From contig NC_080568.1 of assembly GCF_030253575.1 (NCBI RefSeq), forward strand, positions 7,117,501-7,181,500: a DNA stretch of 64,000 nt, given 5' to 3'. The notes under the pieces were generated by a model. The model was not told the DNA's origin, made no database searches, and saw only the letters and a list, made by a program, of their open reading frames with translations. Source of the DNA: Rhododendron vialii (taxonomy: Eukaryota; Streptophyta; Magnoliopsida; Ericales; Ericaceae). The position numbers and the translations under genes are program-made. Positions 37,260-49,460 of this stretch are shown here, piece by piece (position 1 is the stretch's first letter; each line of letters starts with the position of its first letter).

Positions 37260-38551
37260 GCCCCAAAAATTACTGATAAGAAGAAGCAAACCTAAGACTC
37301 TCAAAATAAACAAACTCTTAAGTCTCAGCCCAAAACCACTTTAGCCAAAACGAACAGGGTTTCTGATATGGTAAGAAATTACGTATTATATCGAAAACAT
37401 GAATCATGTTACTATGAAATCCTAAAGTGAAACAAGACGACGATAAAAGCAAAACAGGACCTTCAACTATGAGAGAATATGGCAAAGTGGGGCTTGATAA
37501 ATTGAAACTTCAAATTATGTGATAGTAGCAGCAAATCCTTGCATAAATGCACAAAAGAAACAGTATAATATATTTTTTAGGTAATTGATTTTATCACTCT
37601 CTTTTTTGTTAATGTAACTCTCATTTTTTCACAAAACAAATCATCTAACAAAGACACAAAAGAGAGTGGCATTAACAAAAAAGGAAGTGACAAAATCACT
37701 CTCCATTTTTTAATAGCAAAGAAATAATATAATAAGGGAATTGATTTTAACACTCTCTTATTTATATTTACACTCCTTTTTTTGTCTTTTATAATATAAA
37801 ATAAAAACTTTCATTTTTTCACAATAAAACAAAGAAGAAAGTGTGAATATCAAAATCAAAAAAGGGAGTGTGAAAATCACTCCACTATAAGTTTATAGCA
37901 GTAATACATACCAATAAAAGTTTGGACATTGATTTCCGCTCTATACTTTTGTACATAAGCATTCCACTTTGAATGAGAATATTTGCACAAATAATTGTAA
38001 AACAAAACAATATTGCAACCAAAAAATAATTTTATTTCGGCTCACTGAACTTCTCAACTAATATCTATTGAAGGTCATGAATCTTATAGGCATCCCCATG
38101 TTACCTTCCTCCCCAACAAACACATCCCTTCGGAGGTGGTGGAGAAAAAGGGCTAATGAGGAGTGATAAGCACAGAATATTTTATATTATTATGCTTAAT
38201 ATCTCCCATTTATCATATTATTTTGTTTATTATCGGATATTTTATGTAATATTACGCGTAAGGTATGTTTTTGTTGATTTCAGGTAATTTAGGATAAAGT
38301 GTGTCTTTTGACATCCAATTTGACTTAATCACTTGAACCCATAAAATGACGCTGAAGATTTTGACTGTATCTGGACCCCCATCGAAGACCATTAGAAATC
38401 AGTCGAGAGCATCGTGGAATAAACAGAAAACAAAGCAGTGCACGGTTGCAAGCCATTGGGCCGGGTGTCGGAAGCCATGGCCATCGAAGACTCCACTTTT
38501 GCGTAAAGGATAGAAATGAAATATCTACATGCCATAATTAGATGGCTATTA
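37260..38551. other. GST-array spacer with AT-rich hairpins
   Basis: 37268-37440 matches spacers A and B (AAACTCTTAAGTCTCAGCC, TATATCGAAAACATGAATC). 37560-37900 holds two imperfect palindromes built of CACTCTC and GAGAGTG words, like the MITE at 25304. 37900-38551 shows nothing recognisable. Confidence 0.45.
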
Positions 38552-39047
38552 AATGGAACCAGGGGAGTTTAGTGGTGGCGGCCGCCACGACAAGAATTTT
38601 ATAAATTGCAATTATTAAATGTATAAAAAAAATTATTCCCAACATATATAGTTTTGCCACTGCTAGATTTTTTTTCCTTTATTTTTTGTTATATACTATT
38701 CCTAAACCTTCTTTTTTTTTTTTTCAAGAAAGGAGAGCCAAAAAAGTATTCCAAAATTAAATTCAATGGGTCAAAGTGAAATAATATAAAAGATGAGGTA
38801 TAATTAAGAAAAAAAAACTTCACACTTTAACTCTAAAACAACTTATATAACCTAAAAATTAAAGTTAGTCTTTTTTGTACTCCTTGTGAAAATGACAAAT
38901 ATGATTTACTATAATTTTTGTTATGTTGTTTTAATTTTTTTTGTAGAGTCGATAACTATTAATATTGTAATTCATTTTTTTATTTTTTTAATATACATTT
39001 TGTCACTGGTAAGATAAAATTTCAATTCCGTCCCTGATTGGAGAGGA
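38552..39047. mobile_element. R2 repeat, copy 3 (uninterrupted)
   Basis: Runs from ATGGAACCAGGGG through GGCGGCCGCCACGACAAGAA to CCGTCCCTG. It includes CTCTAAAACAACTTATATAA, the undisturbed target of the insertion in copy 2. About 495 bp. No ORF. Confidence 0.65.
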
Positions 39048-39239
39048 GACCCCATCACCCATAATAAAAAGTCATATGGATTGGAATTCTTGGCGTGCAG
39101 CATTCGCCCTATCAGATTTTTGTGGGTCCGTCCAACTAAATATCTTTCGTCCTCTCCAAAATTCCAAGCACCAGTTGGTGCAACTTAATATATTGTTTCC
39201 ATCCAGAGGACCAGAAAGGCAATGGTGCTACATAGAATT
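39048..39239. repeat. Duplicated flank of R2 (partner 16138-16320)
   Basis: Collinear with the flank of R2 copy 1, but without the 18-bp internal repeat found there. Confidence 0.6.
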
Positions 39240-39500
39240 AATTGTTTCTAGATACTTCCATTGGAAGGAGCCCCCAGCGTCATTGAATGCGTCAAAGTGA
39301 TTTTGGAAAAGCAAAAATACTAGAGGCACATCGGTATGGCATACCTCAGTCACACCTCTCTCACATACAGGTAGGGCTCATTGAAACAGACCCTACCTGT
39401 ATGTGAGAGGGATGTGACTGAGATGTACCACACCTGATGTGCCCCTAACACCTCTTGGAAAAGGGAAGATGAATAGGACTGCATTGTCCTGTTATTGAAT
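39240..39500. repeat. R3 block interrupted by a small hairpin element
   Basis: ACTTCCATTGGAAGGAGCC, GTCATTGAATGCGTCA and GAATAGGACTGCATTGTCCT are shared with the GSTU-1 upstream block at 10430-10560. The element at 39312-39454 splits it. Confidence 0.7.
39312..39454. mobile_element. 143-bp hairpin MITE with 9-bp target duplication
   Basis: TTGGAAAAG flanks it exactly on both sides (39303-39311 and 39455-39463), while the GSTU-1 block has this word once. Arms share TAGAGGCACATC/TAGGGGCACATC ends and a near-perfect stem ending CAGGTAGGG...CCCTACCTG around a 14-base loop. The 9-bp duplication suggests MULE mobilisation. Confidence 0.85.
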
Positions 39501-39571
39501 GCGTCAGGGAGGCCAGTAATCTGTGAAGGCAAGCAGCCCAACTTCTCGACATGTAGGCGACAAAACCGAAC

Positions 39572-39650
39572 TGGAAAATTACTGTGCTTTAGCTATGGCA
39601 GCCATTCTGAAAACCGAATCGGAAAATTACTGTGCTTTAGCTCTGGCAGG
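39572..39650 (-). pseudogene. Two tandem scraps of a GST exon-2 end
   Basis: GGAAAATTACTGTGCTTTAG occurs at 39572-39591 and 39621-39640, followed by GCTATGGCAGCCAT or GCTCTGGCAGG. It equals the stop-codon end of GSTU exon 2 (AARAKAQ-stop in GSTU-1). The rest of the exon is absent. A ~49-bp local duplication produced the pair. Confidence 0.7.
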
Positions 39651-39656
39651 CTGGCT

Positions 39657-40075
39657 AAGTTCGGCTCCTCTTTAATTCTGTCCTGTAAAAGTTTCTTACG
39701 ATCTCATATCAATGATCGAAACAATTCATGTTGTTTTGCTCGTTGAGAAACAAAAATGAAGTATGCCAAAAATAAAGTTTATTGGACATCATTAGATATG
39801 ATTTCGGAACACATATGGAATACATTATTTTGCAAAATATAAGATTACAACATTGGAACAAATCCCCTTTCTAAATTTTTTACAATATAAATCTCTTTTG
39901 AAACCATATCAAACAATAACTGATCAAACTGAATTTTGGCATGCTTGATGCTCTCAGGGAATTAAAAACTGTGAACGGTTCCGATCATTGAAGTATGATT
40001 GATATTTTTTTTTTTTTGAATCCGGATTGGAAAGAGTGTTCTCTCTAATCTATTTAAAGGGATTGGAGAGGAGCC
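39657..40075. other. Spacer, nothing recognised
   Basis: AT-rich sequence without a supported gene or a partner elsewhere in the window. Confidence 0.35.
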
Positions 40076-40392
40076 CGACTCTGGCTAGCAGCCGTCAAGT
40101 TTATAAGTTCCACAAGATTCTCTACTTCTGGAATGATATCCTTCATAGCAGCATTTGAGCAAAACCTTTCGGCTTTCAGCAAATAGACTTGGTGTTTTGG
40201 TTTTGTGAGCAGCTCTATATCCGCCACCATTTCCAACGCTCTCAGCCAACCCAGAAGCTTCTGAGAGCAATATTGAGCTATCCGATAGTGTCACCGCTGA
40301 AGAAGTCCTTTCCATTGCCACATTTGGCAAAAGCATCCTCCAATTGCTTGAGGACTTTCATAAATTGCTCTATTGCTGCTGTTGTTCTCATT
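40076..40392 (-). pseudogene. GSTU exon-2 fragment with frameshifts
   Basis: Minus-strand frames carry [16 protein letters not shown]-, MVADIELL- and CSNAAMKDIIPEVENLVEL-like pieces of a tau-GST exon 2, in different frames. The exon start and acceptor are deleted: GCTGTTGTT joins directly to CTCATTCACCAACT, a word that lies ~170 bp further away next to the fragment at 10922-11096. R1 copy c follows, as R1 copy b follows that fragment. Confidence 0.85.
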
Positions 40393-40605
40393 CACCAACT
40401 ATTTGAATCAACATTGGAACAATCTTCTTAATAGGTTTTCAAAAAAATTACACTTATTTTTACATTTAAAAAAAAAAAAACCTTGTTTCTGAGCTTTTAG
40501 TGTGAGTTTTTTGCTCTTTTACGGAAAAAGAAGAGGGAAAAACAATCCTAGTAAAGAAGTGAGCCATCAAAAGAAAGAAGCTAAAAGCAGCTTGTGTGTC
40601 AAAAC

Positions 40606-41297
40606 TGTGGGGGCTCCGTTCCGGATGGTTCGTACTTTCTGAATGTTGGCTCGAGGTTAGCTCCTGGCTCCTTGCTCTATCCTACAAAACGAAGCACGAC
40701 TAAAAGACCACGCCGGAGGTTCTCCGGGATGGCCCTCCGGTGCAAGAGTCAGTTTGCTTGCAAGGAAGAATTAGGGATTAGGAGCTAGGGTTTTCTTCGT
40801 GCGTACCTCTTCCAAGTAGGCATAATGGGATATTTATAGGGAACCCTTAGCTTGGTCTCCAAGATTGCACCAACGCTCAACACGCGTCGGCTGATGTCAC
40901 TCTTACATCACGTTTAGGGTTTTGCAACCATTTTCATGATGAGCTGGCACCTTCACGTGCCCCCATCTTTATCCTCATAACCGTTTAGATGACGTTACGA
41001 CCATCATCATTGCCAAGGTTATTGTTCTAACGCAGACGGGCTGGATCGTCGGCCACGCTTCGCTCGGCACCGAGCATGTTGTGTGACCTCAGCAGCCGTC
41101 CAAACGAACGTATTTCCCACTCATACGGGTGCTGGGACTGGTGTATTTAAGGAAGTAGTAATTAAGGGGACCCTCGGCAATGGGGACCCTCGGTTACGGT
41201 TGCTGTTCCGAACGTTGAGAGAAAAATGACTTGGGGAAGACAAGGATACCGGATTACGTTCGGAAATGGCTCGAGCCCTTTTGCTCGGCCTGCTACA
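40606..41297 (-). repeat. 3' LTR of the Tat element
   Basis: 692 bp. Carries a minus-strand TATAAATATC box and differs from its partner by one indel and about eleven substitutions. Confidence 0.9.
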
Positions 41298-41586
41298 ATA
41301 ACCCCTCAACCCATGCTGAAGCTCTTTACTTGGTATGGATTGATTTAAGATTTGGCCGAGCTTCATCCGAGGATCTTCATCCGAACCTGTAACAGAATAA
41401 TCCGAGCCCCACATAGGATGACAGCTGTCGAGAATTTGTACGGGTGTGTCAGTCGAAAGGACGTCTTAGCAGATGAGGAGACGGCTGGCATGGGCAAGGC
41501 TTTCAGTCGCCACGTGTCACATAGAGGTTGGCAAGGGGTTCGGCTGTGAAATGATGGGCGGGAAATTCGAAAAGCCCCGCTCCGTC

Positions 41587-41595
41587 TATAAATAA
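41587..41595 (+). promoter_or_regulatory. TATA box of the antisense gene
   Basis: TATAAATAA on the plus strand, about 290 bp inside the element from the 3' LTR and followed by a CT-rich leader (TTTCTCTCTCTAGCG). It lies in the right place to start the plus-strand transcript described next. Confidence 0.55.
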
Positions 41596-42143
41596 CGGTG
41601 AAGAATGAGAGAGAAAGCTCTTCTGCACTTTCTCTCTCTAGCGCCTGGAGCTTCTCTCTCTACAATTCCGTTCCAGAACTCGATTCGAATCCAGATCTTC
41701 ACTTTCAAGCCTGATTCCAAGAGAAATCTTCATGTATGTCATCGATTCTTATCGTTTTACTCCTTCCCTTGCTTTTTATGCACATTTTTTGGGTTTTTGG
41801 GGTGATTTTAAGGGTTTTTGTTCTGTGTGAATAGTTGAATACTGGGAAGAACGTTGGCGTTCATCCCTGAACTCAACTTGTTCTTCCGAGCCCCAATAGG
41901 ATGTTTAGGGCTCCCCGAACGACTTCTTGTGGTGGGGATTAAATAACCGAACGGTCCCCAATTTTGTGATTGGCCGAGCTTAGGGAGTCTTTCTAGGAAT
42001 ACCGAGCCCATTATAGGTTAGCCTATGACTCGTGAGCCGATAAGATGAACCGAACTTCCAAACAGCTTTCTTGTCGGCGCAGATTTCAACCGCTTAATAC
42101 CCCTTTGTTCTTTTTCCTAGGTCTGGCTCACGAGGTCATCGAC

Positions 42144-44552
42144 ATGTCTTCATACTCGGATTGCTCGGAAACCGAATCCGATCGTCAGTTCATTAGCGAG
42201 CTTCTCGAGCTGCGTAGGTTGAGGAGCGGCCGAGCGATCGAATCAGCTTCAACCAGGATGTCGGCAACTTCTCCTGTGTCTGACGACTCTAACGCCGAGC
42301 GAGATTTTGAGTATGCCGCGGATGACTTCCTCACGGATCCTGAGATAAGTTTTTCCCCAGAGACCCAGTCTGAGACCGAGCCACAAGTGGGCCAAGAAGC
42401 CAAATCGAGGCTCATGTCAGGAGCTAAAGCTTCAACGTCGGCTCCGAGCGATGCCGATCTGTTCGATAAAGGCTTGCTATGCCCTTACGCTCACTACTTC
42501 AGTGGCGATTCTGGAGAATATGCAGCATTCCGCATGAAGTATAACATTCCCGACGATATTCTGATTCATAGAGTCAAGAGCACTAATGGCCATTTGCGAG
42601 GCTGGGCTTCGGTTCCCCATACATCTTTTTCTTAGGGAGATTCTCTGGAAGTTCAGCCTGGCCCCCCACCAGCTCGCAATAAACAGTTACCGTATAATCA
42701 TGTCGGTGATAGCTCTGATCGAGAGCCAGAACCTCGATTTTACCCCAACCGACCTGTTTTTTACATACACCATGTCCAGACATGGCAAATCTGGCCGTCG
42801 GTATTTGTCGACGCGTCCCAAAAAGCAGCCCCTGATCGACGGACTTTCGGATACCAACAAATGGGCTTATTTTTACCTCGAAGTGCATGGAAACTTCGAG
42901 TTCGGCGATGGTCTCCGTCGATACACTGTTCCGAAAGTGGCTGATACGAGAGGTGATAAGACCGAACGTGTTTAACTCTTTTATTACGTTCTTCTTTTGT
43001 CTTCTTTGCTGCTGAGGGTATTTCTTGATTTGTTGTTCTTTGTGTTGTTGTTTTTGTAGAGCTCGGCCCAATTTCTAAGGTACTTAACACCAACTCTCCG
43101 GGGAAGGCGAACGAGACGCTGCTTGCTCAGGTTTGCCGTCACGCTCCGACCCTTCTTGATTACCGACCCTCCTACAAAGGTGTGCTGAGGAGGAAGGAAA
43201 AAGGGAAAGAGGTCGTTCCGAGCAAGAAAAAGACATCCAGTGTTCCGCCTGCCGAGGCTGTACAAAAGAAGAAAGTAACCTCCAACGCCGTCAAAATCCG
43301 AAAGAAAAGGCAACAGAGGGGAGTGAAATTGCCGAGGATTGGATTTACAGCAGAGGAGTGGCTTACTTCGTTCGAATCTGCCGAACTTCTCTAGCCTTCT
43401 TTTGAAGACATGTCAAGAAGGAACATTCCAAGGCCCGTGATCCCAACAAAGACGACTAATCCTGGCCGAAGCCGAAGCTCTTCTGAGCAGCAGAGTCAGA
43501 AGGAGAAGAGACAAAAAACGTCAGAGGACGTTGTTCTGCCGAACATCTCTCAATCCGTGCCTCTTGACACTCTTCAAGCCCCTACTTCAAAGGACCAGGG
43601 GAATCTTTCTGAACCTCATATTGATCTTATCGATCCCGTCACTGAAGCTGCCGTGCGTCGCCAGTTCAGCCCCTCTTACACAATGCCTGATGGCAGGGTT
43701 CTGCTCCAGAACGACTCGGTCAAAGAGGAGCCGAGCCTTGCGATCACTCTTTTGAGAGGGCTGGCTTTGCCAAGGGATTACGATCAAGTTCCAACTGAAC
43801 TTCTTCCAGGTCTTGGTGAGATGTGTTCTCATCTTGTTCAGGTTTGTTCCTCCCCATTTTTTTTTAATTCTTATTTCTTCTCTTCTTCACTCATCATCAT
43901 CATCATTTTTTTTTTACTTTGCTCTTTTGATTAGGCTGGGCAAGCTGCGCTGAAGGCGTATGACAAGGCTTCCAAAGTTTCTGCCGAACGATTGAGGTAT
44001 AGGTCTGATCGAGATTCCTGGCGAACCAAGTTTAGGATCTCGGAGCAGCAGTTCAAGGATGAGGAGGCCGAGATGGAAAAGTTGAAGAAAGAGCTTGCTG
44101 AGGCGAGAGTTGCCGCCGAGACTTCTGATGCCGAGGTGAAAAAGTTGCAGGGCGAGGAGAAAGAAAAACTTAAAGTTGCTGATGCCCGAGGTTACGAGGC
44201 AGGGATCCAAAGGGCCGCTCTTGAGTATACCCAGGTTGCTCACAAGATGGTCAACGACGAGCTAGAAGCTCGGTTACCTGACTTTTTCAGGCTGGAATAT
44301 GCCGCGGGTGCCGATGCAATGGCTGGTGTAATGGCAATTCAGCCTGAGTCTGGCTTCCTTAAGCAACTGCCCGAGCCAATCGTGCCTAATCTTGACCTTC
44401 CTTACACTGAAGAGGAATGCCAACCCTTGCCTCCCGAGGATGAAGATGAAGAGATGATCGAAGCGCCTGTGGCCGATCAACAAGAGAAGGCTGGTGATGG
44501 TAACAGTCGCTCCAAGGCTCAAGACGAAGTTGCTGAAGATGCCCGAGTTTAG
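42144..44552 (+). pseudogene. Antisense gene (aORF) of the Tat element, 'putative gypsy-type transposase' family
   Basis: Plus-strand, opposite to gag-pol, between the integrase end and the 3' LTR. Coding exons: 42144-42952, 43060-43841 and 43935-44552, with GT-AG introns; a 5' UTR intron may run 41734-42120. Both coding introns restore the frame exactly, which supports the model. The start is MSSYSDCSETESD. KGLLCPYAHYF, then GLRFPIHLFLREIL and SLAPHQLAINSYRI, match the plant family annotated as putative gypsy-type transposase (PF04195). A basic, Ser/Lys-rich middle and a long coiled coil with Glu/Lys heptads (about 43992-44240) follow. A +1 shift near 42586 and an in-frame TAG at 43392-43394 disable this copy. 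The function of this family is unknown; no catalytic motif is visible. Confidence 0.8.
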
Positions 44553-45249
44553 GATTCTCCTTAAGTTTTGTTTTGTTTCTGAATATTTTGAACTTTGCTT
44601 CTTTTTTTTTTTTTGGACTGGATGGCACCGAACATTAGGTATTTGCCATGCCAGGTGTAATAGTTTGAAGAGGTACAACAATGAATTGTTTACCGAGCCG
44701 AGCCATCTTATGCAAGAGCTTTCCGAATCTCCAGTTTATCTTTTAATGACTTAGTGAAATTTCTCACTTTTGTTGCTTCATTGGATATTCCTCTGTGCCT
44801 TAGAAATATTTTTTGAGTTTGGCCGCCGAAGGTCAAGCAACCTTGGCTTGTTTCCAGGTTTATTTACTTGTAACAGCCCCTACGTTGGTATAAGGCTCGG
44901 CTTCAAATGCCAATCTTGTGCCAACGTAATATGTTAAGTAAATGTTTTAAGTGGCAATTAGTTCAAGTCAAAGTATGAACATAGCCGAACCAATATGTTT
45001 GATCGAGTTGTGGCTGGAAATCAAGTTGTCCGAGCCATAATGTGTTTGCAATTTAGAAATCCGAACGTAGTTGTAATGGTTAGAATGCCGAGCTATAGTG
45101 ATCAAAGTTTGTAATCAAATATAGAGAACATTGATACTTCAGAAATTGGGGAGACTTTTCATTAAATAATAGGATGACCAAAACAGGTACAACATTTTGG
45201 TAAGTGACAAGTAATAAACTTTGAAGAGGACGTGATAGGTTGAGAAGCT

Positions 45250-48189
45250 TCAAAGGTATGCCTTCCTGAGGTTTAGAGCGTTCCACGGGTTCTCAATTTC
45301 CCTTCCTTCTTTGTCTTCTAACTTGTATGAGCCATTGCCGACCTCTTTAATCACCCTGTAGAGTCCTTCCCAATTTGGTTTGAATTTTGTCTTCTGGTTG
45401 GCTCGGACAACCTTTCGCCAGACCCAGTCGTCGGTTCGGAACTTTTTAAGCCTTACGCTTCGATTGTATCCCCGAGCGACTTCCTGCTGATAGTTAGCTA
45501 ATTTGAGCTGGGCATCGTCTCGCTTTTCTTCGGCCAAAATAAGCTCGGTAGCGACTGCATCATTGTTGGTTTCTGGATCGAAAGTTTCAGTGCGGAGGGT
45601 TGGGAACCTGGATTCAAGTGGAATGACAGCCTCCATGCTGAAGGCCATTGCAAAGGGAGTTTGGCCAGTGGAGCGTCTGAGAGTGGAGCGATAGGCCCAA
45701 AGGACCCTAGGCAGTTCTTCGGCCCATTTTCCTCGTTTAGAGTCTAGCCGACGTTTGATGCCAGCGCAGATAGTCTTGTTTGTGGCTTCGGCCTGGCCGT
45801 TGCTTTGGGGGTAGGATGGGGTTGAATTGAAGAATCTAATTCCGAATTCAGCACAGAGTCTAGTTAACTCTTTGCCGACGAATTGGGAGCCATTATCCGA
45901 AACAATTGCATAAGGCACGCCGAACCTCGTGACGATGTTCCTTCACACGAATCGCCTAACGTCTGCTTCAGTCGTTGTGACTAATGGCTCGGCTTCCACC
46001 CATTTTGAAAAGTAATCCGTTGCAGTAATCAAAAACTTGAAGCCCCCAAGGGTAGTTGGAAGTTTGCCAACTATATCCAAGCCCCACTGAGCAAAGGGCC
46101 AGGGACTAGTGATAGGTTTGAGAGATTGAGCGGGCTGCCTTGGTATAGGAGAAAAAAGTTGGCAAGGTTTGTACTTTTTGACTACTTCTTCACAATCCTT
46201 CTTCATTCCTTTCCAGAAGTATCCTTGACTGAGAGCTCTTTGACAGAGGGAACGCCCGCCAGAGTGACAACCGCAGCTTCCAGAGTGGAGTTCAGTCAAA
46301 ATAATTGGGACCTCGGTTGGGTGAACAACTCGAAGATATGGCCCAGTGAAGTTTTTCCTGTAGAGTTGGCCGTGCTCAGAGATCCAATAGTAGGCTGCTT
46401 TGCTGCGTACACGGTGGGCCTCTTTTTTGTCGGAGGGTAGCGTATCATCTTTGAGGAACGAGACGATTTCGTCCATCCAACTAGGGCCGAGGGAAATGCT
46501 GAACACTTCTTCCGAGACCTCGAAGCTTGGCTGGTGGATCTCGCCGAGACTGATGTGTCTGTATTCTGATGCTTTGCTTGCCGAGGCCAAACTTGCAAGA
46601 GCGTCGGCATGAGCGTTGTTCTCTCTGTTGATCTGTTCGATTTGGAATCCCTTTAACCCTCGGATTAGCTCAAGAGCCGTAGCCTGATACTTTATCATTC
46701 TTGGGTCCCGAGCTTCATAATCACCTGTTACTTGATTGACGATCAGCTGAGAGTCACAAAAAACTTGTAGGTCTTCAACTTGTAAACTTGTTGCGGCTTG
46801 GAGACCAGCAAGCAAAGCTTCATATTCGGCTTCGTTGTTTGTGGCTTGGAAGTTGATTGTGATAGCACTTTCATGAAGGACACCACAAGGGTTTACAAGG
46901 ACAACCTCTGCACCCGCGCCGTTGCTGTTTGATGCCCCATCAACGTGTAACTTCCAAACGTCTCCGCTGAATAAGTTCCAAGTTTTTCGAGCCTCTTGTT
47001 GTTCTAGCATCCCATAATTAGGCTTGACCAATGTTTCTTCATCCGGGCTTCCTGGGGTGAATTCAGCAATGAAGTCTGCCAATACTTGGGCCTTGATTGC
47101 AGTTCGAGGCTCAAAGTGGATATCAAAATTTGCTAATTCGACCGCCCACTGAAATACTCTGCTTGATAGGTCGGCCTTCCTCAAGAGATTTTTAAGTGGA
47201 AACTCCGTGAGGACTATGATGGGGTGCTCTTGAAAATAAGGGAGCAATTTTCGAGCTGCTGTAACCAATGCTAGAAGAAGCTTCTCCAATGGTAGATATC
47301 TAGTCTGTGCTAGGAGTAAGGTTCGGCTAGTAAAGCAGATTGGTTGGTCTTCAAGGCCTTCCCGTCGGACAAGTGCCGAGCTTACGGCATGTGGAGAGAC
47401 AGCTAAATAGAGATGGAGAGTTTCAAAAGCTACTGGTTTGACGAGAAGAGGGGCCGAACAAAGATAAGATTTCAGCTCGGTGAGGGCTGCATCGCAATCT
47501 TCCGTCCACTTGAAACTTCGTCGGCTTTGCTTCTTAAGAGTTTGGAAGAAGACATGGCATTTATCTGATGAGCGGCTAATAAACCTGTTGAGAGCCGCTG
47601 TCATCCCTGTTAGCTTCTGAATTTCCCAAGGAGTGGATGGTGGTTTTAATTGCTAAATAGCTGAAATCTGATTTGGATCTGCTTCGATACCACGCCGAGT
47701 AACCAGATAGCCGAGGAACTTCCCGGAACTAACTCTGAAGGCGCATTTGTGGGCGTTAAGCCTTAGCTTATGCTTCTTCAATATTGCAAAGACCTCGGCA
47801 AGATGAGAGAGGTGGTTCTCGGCATTGAGACTTTTGACGACCATATCGTCAATATAAGCTTACATGATCTCGTCGATGAGAATTTCGAACAATAGGTATA
47901 CCATTCTTTGAAATGTGGCCCTCGCATTCTTAAGGCCGAACGGCATAACCAGGTAGCAGAAGAGGCCCCTGGGGGTGATGAACGCCGTCTTTTCCATATC
48001 GTCGGGGTCCATGGCTATCTGGTGGTAACCTCTATAAGCATCCAAGAAACTCAGCCGAGCGTGACCCGCTGTTGCATCTACCAATTGATCAATCTTTGAA
48101 AGGGGGAGGCAGTCCTTAGGGCAAGCATCATTCAAGTTGGTGTAGTCCACGCAGACTCTCCATTTTCCGTTCTTCTTCTTTACCACCAC
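45250..48189 (-). pseudogene. Tat pol remnant: RT, RNase H, second RNase H, integrase
   Basis: One frame broken by stops. RT: KKNGKWRVCVDYTNLNDACP, FLDAYRGYHQIAMDPDD, LVMPFGLKNARATFQRM, then YIDD just after a TAA at 47860-47862. A further stop is at 47653-47655. The ancestral RNase H region follows (RYLPLEKLLLALVTAARKL). A second RNase H has HVDGASNSNGAGAEVV, NNEAEYEALLAGL, CDSQLIVNQVTG and NNAHADALASLA. The integrase has WGLDIVGKLPTTLGGFKF and, after a TGA at 45943-45945, VSDNGSQFVG and QSNGQAEATNK, with a chromo-like Trp-rich tail. The second RNase H is the Tat signature. Non-functional because of three in-frame stops. Confidence 0.9.
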
Positions 48190-49175
48190 ATGGTTCGCAA
48201 ACCGGCGCCGAGCATGAAATATCGTGATGCATCCTCGTTGAGTGGGAATTTCATAAGATCCTCAATTGATTTCTCTTCAGGAAGAGATCCGACGTCTTCG
48301 AGGACTGGTTTGTCAGGGACTTCAACCCAATGAACTCGTTTGGAGCTTGATGACTTTCCGATGGCCGAGACGTAACATTGTCTGGCTTGTAACTGGTCTC
48401 CAAATAGATCTTCTTGTTTGCCATTAGCGCCGATGTACCTGACCACCTGGTGGTAGGTTGAGGCGACGGCTTTTATTGAATGGAGCCAATTTCGGCCAAG
48501 GATTGCGTTGTATGGGCTCGGTGTGTCTACGACGACGAACTCTAGATTAGAAGCAACCGAGCCCGTAACTACAGAGAGGGTAATCCTTCCGATAGGCCAA
48601 ACTGGAGTGCCACTGAATCCAATTAAAGGGACTTCTGCTGGGAGAAGGCACGTCTCTAGGATTTTGAGCTCCTTGAAGAGAGATAAGTACATTACTTCTG
48701 CCGAGCTTCCTAGATCAATAAGCACCCTTTTGACCGAGTGAGTTAAGATTTGGACTGTGACCACCAGAGCGTCGCTATGGGGTGTTTGGACACGTTGAAG
48801 ATCTTGCTCGGTGAAAGTGATTGACCAAGGGTGCTCAAGCATTTTGATTCTTTTAGGAGCACAATCGATGGAAAAAATTTGGGCAACTTTCTCAGCTTTG
48901 ACAAGCTCTAGACGAAGCTGTTGTGCTGCCTCCTTTGTTGTTGAACCATGAATAACGTTGATCACTCCGACCGGACGTGGAATAGGATTTGGTCCACCAG
49001 CGTTCGGCTGTCTCCTCGGCGTTTTTGTCCAGTCAATATGATCATTAAGAAGTCCTTGCACCGCTAGATTTTCCAAAAGTGCCTTATAGGGGGCGCAAGT
49101 TGTGGTGTAATGCCCGAGCTCATTGTGGTACGAGCATCTCTTCCGACTGTTGTTATTGCCTTCTTCTGTGTTCAA
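48180..49175 (-). pseudogene. Tat gag end and protease remnant
   Basis: Open for 331 codons. It begins with a zinc-finger-like CSYHNELGHYTTTC, then a retropepsin-like domain RVLIDLGSSAEVMYLSLF, where the usual Asp-Thr/Ser-Gly is DLG, and YNAILGRNWLHSIKAVAST. It overlaps the RT frame by a few bases in another frame, so a frameshift separates it from pol. Whether DLG is a mutation or lineage variation cannot be told. Confidence 0.8.
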
Positions 49176-49460
49176 CTTGGGAGGGTTCGGCCATTAAAAA
49201 AACGGTTCCCTCTCTATGGTACGGAGGAGGAAATAAATTGGCTCTTTAAAAACGGTGGTTGCTGCTATATAGTCATGAGCTTTTGGACCCTTTTTGTCTG
49301 CCACCTTGACTGTGTTGACCTGCTTCTTCGGCTGGACCACGACCATAGGCTTTGGTGGTGCGATTTGGGGCGTGGGGATATGAAGGCTTTGAGGTGCGAT
49401 TGAGTTTTGTCCTACTTGGAGTTCTTGCTCGGCGAGGAACTCTTCGTAGGAACAAAACTG

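Noticed and set aside
42583-43313. Minus-strand frames of 109-162 codons
   Set aside because: Antisense to the spliced plus-strand gene of the Tat element, whose introns restore frame and whose protein family is recognisable.
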